A stretch of 10,395 bases of DNA, from positions 1-10,395 of the forward strand of contig DAOUVM010000047.1 of NCBI GenBank assembly GCA_030667645.1. Direction: 5' to 3'. This DNA is from Ardenticatenales bacterium. Lineage in GTDB: Bacteria > Chloroflexota > Anaerolineae > Promineifilales > UBA4811. A program made the translations under genes and the position numbers. Shown in pieces: positions 5,933 to 10,395 of the stretch. Below the pieces are notes generated by a model. That model worked only from the letters and a program-made list of their open reading frames with translations, made no database searches and was not told the origin of the DNA. Numbering within the stretch: the stretch's first letter is position 1; the number at the start of each line of letters is the position of its first letter.

Positions 5933-6143
5933 GAAGGGAGAGCAAGACCGCAAACCGAAACAAGTGACTTCCTTTGACAAGATCGGGACCGGGTTTGCCG
6001 CGTCGAAAGACTGCCAGGGGAGGGGGACCAAGGCAGAGCGGTGTGAACCTCCATCGCGCGGTCGAGCGGTTCAACCGGCCTTCCGCGATGCGCTGTCCAG
6101 TAGGAGCTCCGGCAACGCCCATGGCGCCCGAAAAGCTCTGGTG

Positions 6144-6149
6144 TATAAT
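6144..6149 (+). promoter_or_regulatory. Perfect -10 box (TATAAT) before the sensor kinase
   Basis: TATAAT lies at 6144-6149, about 34 bases upstream of the proposed GTG start at 6183, so transcription would begin near 6156 and leave a leader of about 25-30 bases. No good -35 box is at the usual distance (ATGGCG at 17 bases), which suggests activator dependence or another sigma factor. The box makes translation from upstream starts such as 5907 unlikely. Confidence 0.45.
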
Positions 6150-6182
6150 GCACCCAGGCACAGAGTTAACGAGGCGGCCGCA

Positions 6183-9100
6183 GTGGAATCCAGAAAACGC
6201 CCCCTGACTGCAATTTGTCTTCTTGTACTGCTCAGTCTGACCATCCCATCCCCTACCTACGCTCAGACCAATACCGTTCGCTTTGAAAGGATATCGCTGG
6301 AAGATGGCCTATCCGAGAACACGGTGCTGGCGATCCTTCAGGATCGGCGCGGATTCATGTGGTTCGGCACTCAAGACGGGCTCAACAAGTACGACGGCCG
6401 CCAATTCACGGTGTACAAGCACGACCCGAACGACCCCACAACGCTGTCCAGCAACATGGTGTACGCGCTCTGCGAGGACCAGGCCGGCAATCTGTGGGTT
6501 GGAACTGCGAGCGGGTTGGAGCAGTTTGACAGGGCGGCCGGGGTATTCATCCACTATCAGCACGACCCCGATGTTCCGCAGAGTCTGGGCGGCGCCGGCG
6601 TGCTATCCATTCATGAGGACCGTGAGGGGGCGTTATGGGTTGGAACCACAGATGGCGGGCTCGATCGATTGGACCCTGCGACCGGCGTGTTTACCCATCA
6701 TCGACATGATCCGGATGATCCCGGAACGCTGTCTGAGAACAGCGTGCGGGTGATCTACCAGGACCGGGGCGGGGCTTTGTGGGTTGGCACGGACGGAGGG
6801 TTGAACCGGCTGGACCCGACGAGCGGGTCTTTCACCCGCTACCAGCACGACCCGGGGGACCTGCACAGCCTGAGCGACAATCGGGTGCGGGCCATCCTGG
6901 AGGATCAGCAGGGAACTCTGTGGGTTGGCGCCGATGGTGGAGGCCTGAGCGGCCTGGATCCTTCCACCGGGACCTTTGCTCGTTACCGGCATGATCCCGC
7001 GACCCCGAGCAGTCTGAGCAGCGACCGGGTGTTGGCGCTTTCAGAAGACCACACCGGCCGGCTGTGGGCCGGCACCCGGGGTGGGCTTGATCAAGTTATT
7101 CTGGGCTGGAATCCCTTTGTCCATTACCGGCACGATCCCTACGATTCCAATAGCCTAAGCGCAGATGCGGTCACCGTCATCTATGAAGATCGATCCGGCG
7201 TGCTGTGGATCGGCACGGAAGGGGGCGGGCTGGGAAAAACAAGCCCGGCCACCAACCAGTTCGATCTGTACCAGCATCACCCCAATGATCCCAACAGCTT
7301 GAGCAACAGCCATGTCGAGTCGATCGCTGCCGACCGGCACGGCATGCTGTGGATAGGGACCAAGAACGGTGGGCTCAACAAGCTGGATCGCAGATTCGGC
7401 ACGTTCACCGTTTTCCAGCATGACCCAACCGATCCCACCAGTCTAGGCGGCAATGAGGTGCGCGCGATCTTGGAGGATCATGCCGGTGTCCTGTGGGTGG
7501 GAACGTATGGCGGTGGGCTTGACCGGCTGGACCCCGAGACAGGCGCCTTTCGTCATTTCCGGCACGATCCCGCCGACCCGACCAGCCTCAGTGACAACCG
7601 GGTGCAGGTGCTTTACGAGGATCGGTCAGACAATCTCTGGATTGGTACCTGGGGGGGCGGCCTGAACCGGCTGGACCGGAACACCGGCGCCTTTTTCCGC
7701 TACCGGCATGAGGTAGACGAGACCGGCGGCAAGAGCACCGAGCGGGTGATGGCGATCCATGAGGACACATTCGGCCGGCTGTGGGTGGGCACCTTTGGGG
7801 GAATTAGCTTCCTGGACCGCACTGCCGATCGCTTGTCACGTCTTGATCATGACCTGAACGTTCCACCAGGCCTGAGCAGCAATGCGGTGTTCTCTATTCA
7901 CCAGGACCGGACGGGGATGATCTGGTTCGGGACCCACGGCAACGGCCTGATTCGCCATGAACCCTACAGTGGTATGTTCGCGGATTATACCGAGCGGGAC
8001 GGACTGGCGAGCAATACGGTCTATGGCATCCTGAGCGATTCGGATGGATTCTTGTGGATCAGCACCGGTGGAGGTCTGTCGAGTTTTGATCCCGGTACCG
8101 AGACCTTTCACAATTATTCTGTGCAAGATGGCCTGCAGGGCAACCAGTTCAATGCCGGCGCCCTGTACCAGGGCGAGAAAGAGGATATGTACTTTGGTGG
8201 GGTTCAGGGCCTGACGGCCTTTTACCCATTGCAGGTCAAGCTGATGGCAAACCCGCATCCTCCGCCGCTTGCCATCACTGCGTTCAAGCTCTTTAACGAG
8301 GTGGTGCGAGTCGATCTGCCCCTTGATGAACACATCAAGTTGCCCCATACCGATAATTTCATCTCATTCGAGTTTGCCGCGCTTGACTATACCCTGTCGG
8401 AAAAGAACGAATTCGCCTATGTGCTTGAGGGGATCGACAAGGATTGGGTGTATGCCGGCTCGCGCCGCCATGCCGATTATCCGAATCTGAGATGGGGCGA
8501 CTATGTTTTTCGGGTCATAGGCTCGAACAACGATGGGGTCTGGAATGAAGAGGGCGTGTCGGTGAAAATCACGATCTCACCGCCATACTGGGCTACGTGG
8601 TGGTTCCGCGGGCTGGCCATCATCGTCGTGGTCGGCGGCGCGATCACCTACTATCGCTTGCGAGTCCGGAACATCGAAGCGACGAGCCGCGAACTCGGGC
8701 AATTGGTGCAAGAGAGAACCCGCGAGATTGAACGGCGAACGCACGAACTGGAAGCCCTCTATCGCGCCGACAAAGAGTTGTACCGCCACCTCCATCTGAA
8801 CGAGGTGTTCCAAGCTCTGGTCGACGCGGCGGTGGATATCCTCGGCGCTGAAAAGAGTTCGTTGATGGTCTGGAATCAAGACAGGGAGAAGCTAGTCGTG
8901 CGGGCAGCCCGTAATTTCAGTCCCGCGACCATGGCCCATATGACGTTCGCGCCCGGGGAGGGAAGCGTAGGGCAGGTAGGAGTCACCGGCGAGCCCATCA
9001 TCATTGAAGATACGCACGCGGCCGGGCAAGTTGCGAGTCGGGTCACCGAACCAGAGGGGATCCGCTCTTTCATGCATGTCCCGATCGAGATCGGTGATCA

Positions 9101-9869
9101 GATCTTTGGGGTTTTCAATGCCGATTACCTGGCGCCCCGTTCCTTTGGCAAGGATGAGTTGAGGCTCTTTACGGCCCTGGCTCAGCGGGCCGCGTTGGCC
9201 ATTGAGAACGCCCAACTCTACGAACAGGCGCAAGAACTGGCGGCGGTGGAAGAGCGCCAGCGTCTGGCCCGTGATCTGCACGATGCAGTTACCCAGACCC
9301 TCTTTTCGGCCAGCCTCATTGCCGAGGTATTGCCCGATCTCTGGGAAGCGGACCAGGACGAGGGGCGGCACCTGTTGGGCGAATTGCGCCAGTTGAGCCG
9401 GGGGGCCCTGGCCGAGATGCGCACCTTGTTGCTCGAGCTGCGGCCGGACGCCTTGATGGAGGCAAGCTTGGGTGAGCTGTTGCGCCAACTCGGCGAGGCG
9501 ACCACTGGCCGAAAGGGAATTCCGGTCGAGGTCATCGTACAAGGCGAACCTCAATGCCCTCCCGATGTTCACGTTGCTCTCTATCGCATTACCCAGGAGG
9601 CCTTGAACAATGTGGTCAAGCATTCAAAGGCTAGCCAGGTGACGGTCAGCCTGCAATGCCAGCCCGATTTCGGGGGCGTTGAGTTGTGTATCAGCGACGA
9701 CGGCCGCGGTTTCGATCCCGCCCTCATTCCTTCGGGTCACCTGGGGGTAGGCATCATGCACGAGCGAGCCCGGGCTATCGGAGCCACGCTGGAGATTGAG
9801 AGCGAATTGGGGAGCGGCGCTCGGGTTGTTGTTGGGTGGAAGAAGGACGGAGGTTATCCTGATGAATGA
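6183..9869 (+). CDS. Membrane sensor histidine kinase: 14 Reg_prop blades, Y_Y_Y, GAF, HisKA_3, HATPase
   Basis: A 1228-residue sensor kinase. In order: signal sequence (residues 1-27, ending PSPTYA before QTN); 14 Reg_prop blades at about 30-690, each with a DxxGxLWVGTxGGLxxLD core, enough for two seven-bladed propellers; a Y_Y_Y domain at about 693-800 (NFISFEFAALDYTL, then GIDKDWVYAG); a membrane helix at about 806-826 (GLAIIVVVGGAITYYRL); a coiled coil; GAF at about 870-1010; HisKA_3 with phospho-acceptor H1033 in RLARDLHDAVTQTLF; and a HATPase with N1142/N1143 and DDGRGFD at 1172-1178. No receiver is attached. The propellers sit outside the cell and the kinase inside. I start at GTG 6183 because GAGG is at 6171-6174, a signal peptide begins there, and TATAAT lies upstream; the frame is open to 5907 but that part looks non-coding. 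It overlaps the next gene by 8 bases. The ligand is unknown; related Reg_prop/Y_Y_Y sensors in Bacteroidetes detect glycans. Confidence 0.93.
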   Translation: MESRKRPLTAICLLVLLSLTIPSPTYAQTNTVRFERISLEDGLSENTVLAILQDRRGFMWFGTQDGLNKYDGRQFTVYKHDPNDPTTLSSNMVYALCEDQAGNLWVGTASGLEQFDRAAGVFIHYQHDPDVPQSLGGAGVLSIHEDREGALWVGTTDGGLDRLDPATGVFTHHRHDPDDPGTLSENSVRVIYQDRGGALWVGTDGGLNRLDPTSGSFTRYQHDPGDLHSLSDNRVRAILEDQQGTLWVGADGGGLSGLDPSTGTFARYRHDPATPSSLSSDRVLALSEDHTGRLWAGTRGGLDQVILGWNPFVHYRHDPYDSNSLSADAVTVIYEDRSGVLWIGTEGGGLGKTSPATNQFDLYQHHPNDPNSLSNSHVESIAADRHGMLWIGTKNGGLNKLDRRFGTFTVFQHDPTDPTSLGGNEVRAILEDHAGVLWVGTYGGGLDRLDPETGAFRHFRHDPADPTSLSDNRVQVLYEDRSDNLWIGTWGGGLNRLDRNTGAFFRYRHEVDETGGKSTERVMAIHEDTFGRLWVGTFGGISFLDRTADRLSRLDHDLNVPPGLSSNAVFSIHQDRTGMIWFGTHGNGLIRHEPYSGMFADYTERDGLASNTVYGILSDSDGFLWISTGGGLSSFDPGTETFHNYSVQDGLQGNQFNAGALYQGEKEDMYFGGVQGLTAFYPLQVKLMANPHPPPLAITAFKLFNEVVRVDLPLDEHIKLPHTDNFISFEFAALDYTLSEKNEFAYVLEGIDKDWVYAGSRRHADYPNLRWGDYVFRVIGSNNDGVWNEEGVSVKITISPPYWATWWFRGLAIIVVVGGAITYYRLRVRNIEATSRELGQLVQERTREIERRTHELEALYRADKELYRHLHLNEVFQALVDAAVDILGAEKSSLMVWNQDREKLVVRAARNFSPATMAHMTFAPGEGSVGQVGVTGEPIIIEDTHAAGQVASRVTEPEGIRSFMHVPIEIGDQIFGVFNADYLAPRSFGKDELRLFTALAQRAALAIENAQLYEQAQELAAVEERQRLARDLHDAVTQTLFSASLIAEVLPDLWEADQDEGRHLLGELRQLSRGALAEMRTLLLELRPDALMEASLGELLRQLGEATTGRKGIPVEVIVQGEPQCPPDVHVALYRITQEALNNVVKHSKASQVTVSLQCQPDFGGVELCISDDGRGFDPALIPSGHLGVGIMHERARAIGATLEIESELGSGARVVVGWKKDGGYPDE

Positions 9870-10395
9870 GACATCATCCATTCGCGTCATGCTCGTCGAC
9901 GACCATGATATGGTCCGCAAAGGGCTGGCAGCCATCCTGAAAGTCAATCCTGACCTGGAATGGGTGGGTGAAGCCGGCGACGGCGAGGAGGCCGTGCGGA
10001 TGTGTGAGCAGGTTCGGCCGGATGTGGTGCTGATGGATCTCAAGATGCCCGGAATGGACGGCGCGGCCGCCACCCAGGTCATCAAAGAGCGCTGGCCGCA
10101 GGTGCAGGTCATCGCGTTGACCAGCTTTCAGGAAAAGGATCTGGTACAGGAGGTGCTTCAGGCCGGGGCCATCAGCTACCTGTTAAAGAACGTCTCGGCC
10201 GCTGACTTGGCGGAAGCAATTCGGGCGGCCTACGCCGGCCGGTCGACCCTGGCGCCCGAGGCAACCCAGGCGCTGATCCAGGCCACGCGCTCCGCGAGCG
10301 ACGGGCCTGCACCGGGCCACGACTTGACTCCGCGAGAGCGCGAGGTGCTCGTCCTGCTGGTCGAGGGGCTGAACAACCCAGACATTGCCGAGCGC
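9862..10395 (+). CDS. NarL/FixJ-type response regulator, 3' end missing
   Basis: The cognate regulator of the kinase just upstream. The 178 residues present include a complete receiver domain: acidic pair D13/D14 (VMLVDDHDMVRKGL), phospho-acceptor D59 in VVLMDLKMPGMDG, switch T87 in ALTSF, and K109 in YLLKN. After a linker (residues about 130-153), the LuxR-type helix-turn-helix begins with LTPREREVLVLLVEGLNNPD and is cut by the window edge after AER; some 35-40 residues should be missing. The ATG at 9862 overlaps the kinase stop codon (ATGAATGA), and ACGGAGGT at 9847-9853 is a strong ribosome binding site, so the two are translationally coupled. HisKA_3 kinases normally pair with this regulator type. 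It should bind DNA as a phosphorylated dimer; targets cannot be read from the window. Confidence 0.95.
   Translation, partial: MNETSSIRVMLVDDHDMVRKGLAAILKVNPDLEWVGEAGDGEEAVRMCEQVRPDVVLMDLKMPGMDGAAATQVIKERWPQVQVIALTSFQEKDLVQEVLQAGAISYLLKNVSAADLAEAIRAAYAGRSTLAPEATQALIQATRSASDGPAPGHDLTPREREVLVLLVEGLNNPDIAER

Larger units (their letters stand above)
5627..6182. other. Spacer between the transposase and the sensor kinase
   Basis: About 560 bases with no gene I can support. It holds two hairpins (5866-5885 and 5897-5932) and a perfect TATAAT at 6144-6149. The frame of the kinase is open back to 5907, and the minus strand is open at 5727-6161, but neither reading contains a recognisable domain. Codon content there looks random (many basic, serine and proline residues). 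Confidence 0.6.

Noticed and set aside
6067..6077. Odd-centred palindrome CGGTTCAACCG as an operator for the kinase
   Set aside because: It is short and single, lies about 70 bases upstream of the -10 box, and has no second copy in the window, so chance is a sufficient explanation.
5727..6161. Minus-strand open frame of 144 codons in the kinase leader
   Set aside because: No recognisable domain and no ribosome binding site. It covers a promoter box and inverted repeats, so it is more likely a chance frame.

Overview
The window is GC-rich bacterial DNA with every credible gene on the + strand. The best clue to the organism is the secreted protein at 1976-3403, which ends in IFLPLALRNS. From memory, a C-terminal LPL-x-x-RN ending is common among exported proteins of Chloroflexota (Anaerolineae and relatives). 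Valine/GTG starts, strong GGAGG-type ribosome binding sites and a very large Reg_prop sensor kinase fit that group, but this placement is an inference.

Layout. (1) 1-1298: a PmbA/TldE-type member of the TldD/PmbA modulator-of-gyrase family, with its first codons cut off by the window edge. (2) 1299-1975: a gene-poor spacer with a possible coding remnant and three phased copies of GTGTCCAT that resemble a solo insertion-sequence end. (3) 1976-3403: a secreted protein that I read as a seven-bladed beta-propeller with five paired cysteines, followed by two strong hairpins. (4) 3527-4510: an inner-membrane protein with about five membrane segments and a C-terminal DUF1566 (Lcl_C-like) domain. (5) 4658-5626: a REP-associated tyrosine transposase (RAYT, HUH/Y1 family). 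Its ends carry REP-like palindromes read as protein, and it has a 21-bp tandem-repeat tail. (6) 5627-6182: a non-coding leader that ends in a perfect TATAAT box. (7) 6183-9869: a 1228-residue membrane sensor kinase with 14 Reg_prop blades, a Y_Y_Y domain, one membrane helix, GAF, HisKA_3 and HATPase. (8) 9862 to the window end: its NarL/LuxR-type response regulator, overlapping the kinase by 8 bases and truncated by the window edge.

How the parts relate. The kinase and regulator form a translationally coupled two-component pair: an exported double propeller plus Y_Y_Y senses something outside the cell and signals to a DNA-binding regulator. The secreted propeller and the DUF1566 membrane protein sit upstream, separated from the pair by the transposase, so a functional link to the pair is only possible. 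PmbA/TldE normally works with TldD, whose gene would be expected just upstream of this window.

No tRNA, rRNA, CRISPR array or phage module is visible. The most unusual signals are the covarying cysteine pairs of the secreted propeller, the palindromes and repeats built into both ends of the RAYT protein, and the 14-blade kinase on a non-hybrid GAF/HisKA_3 chassis.
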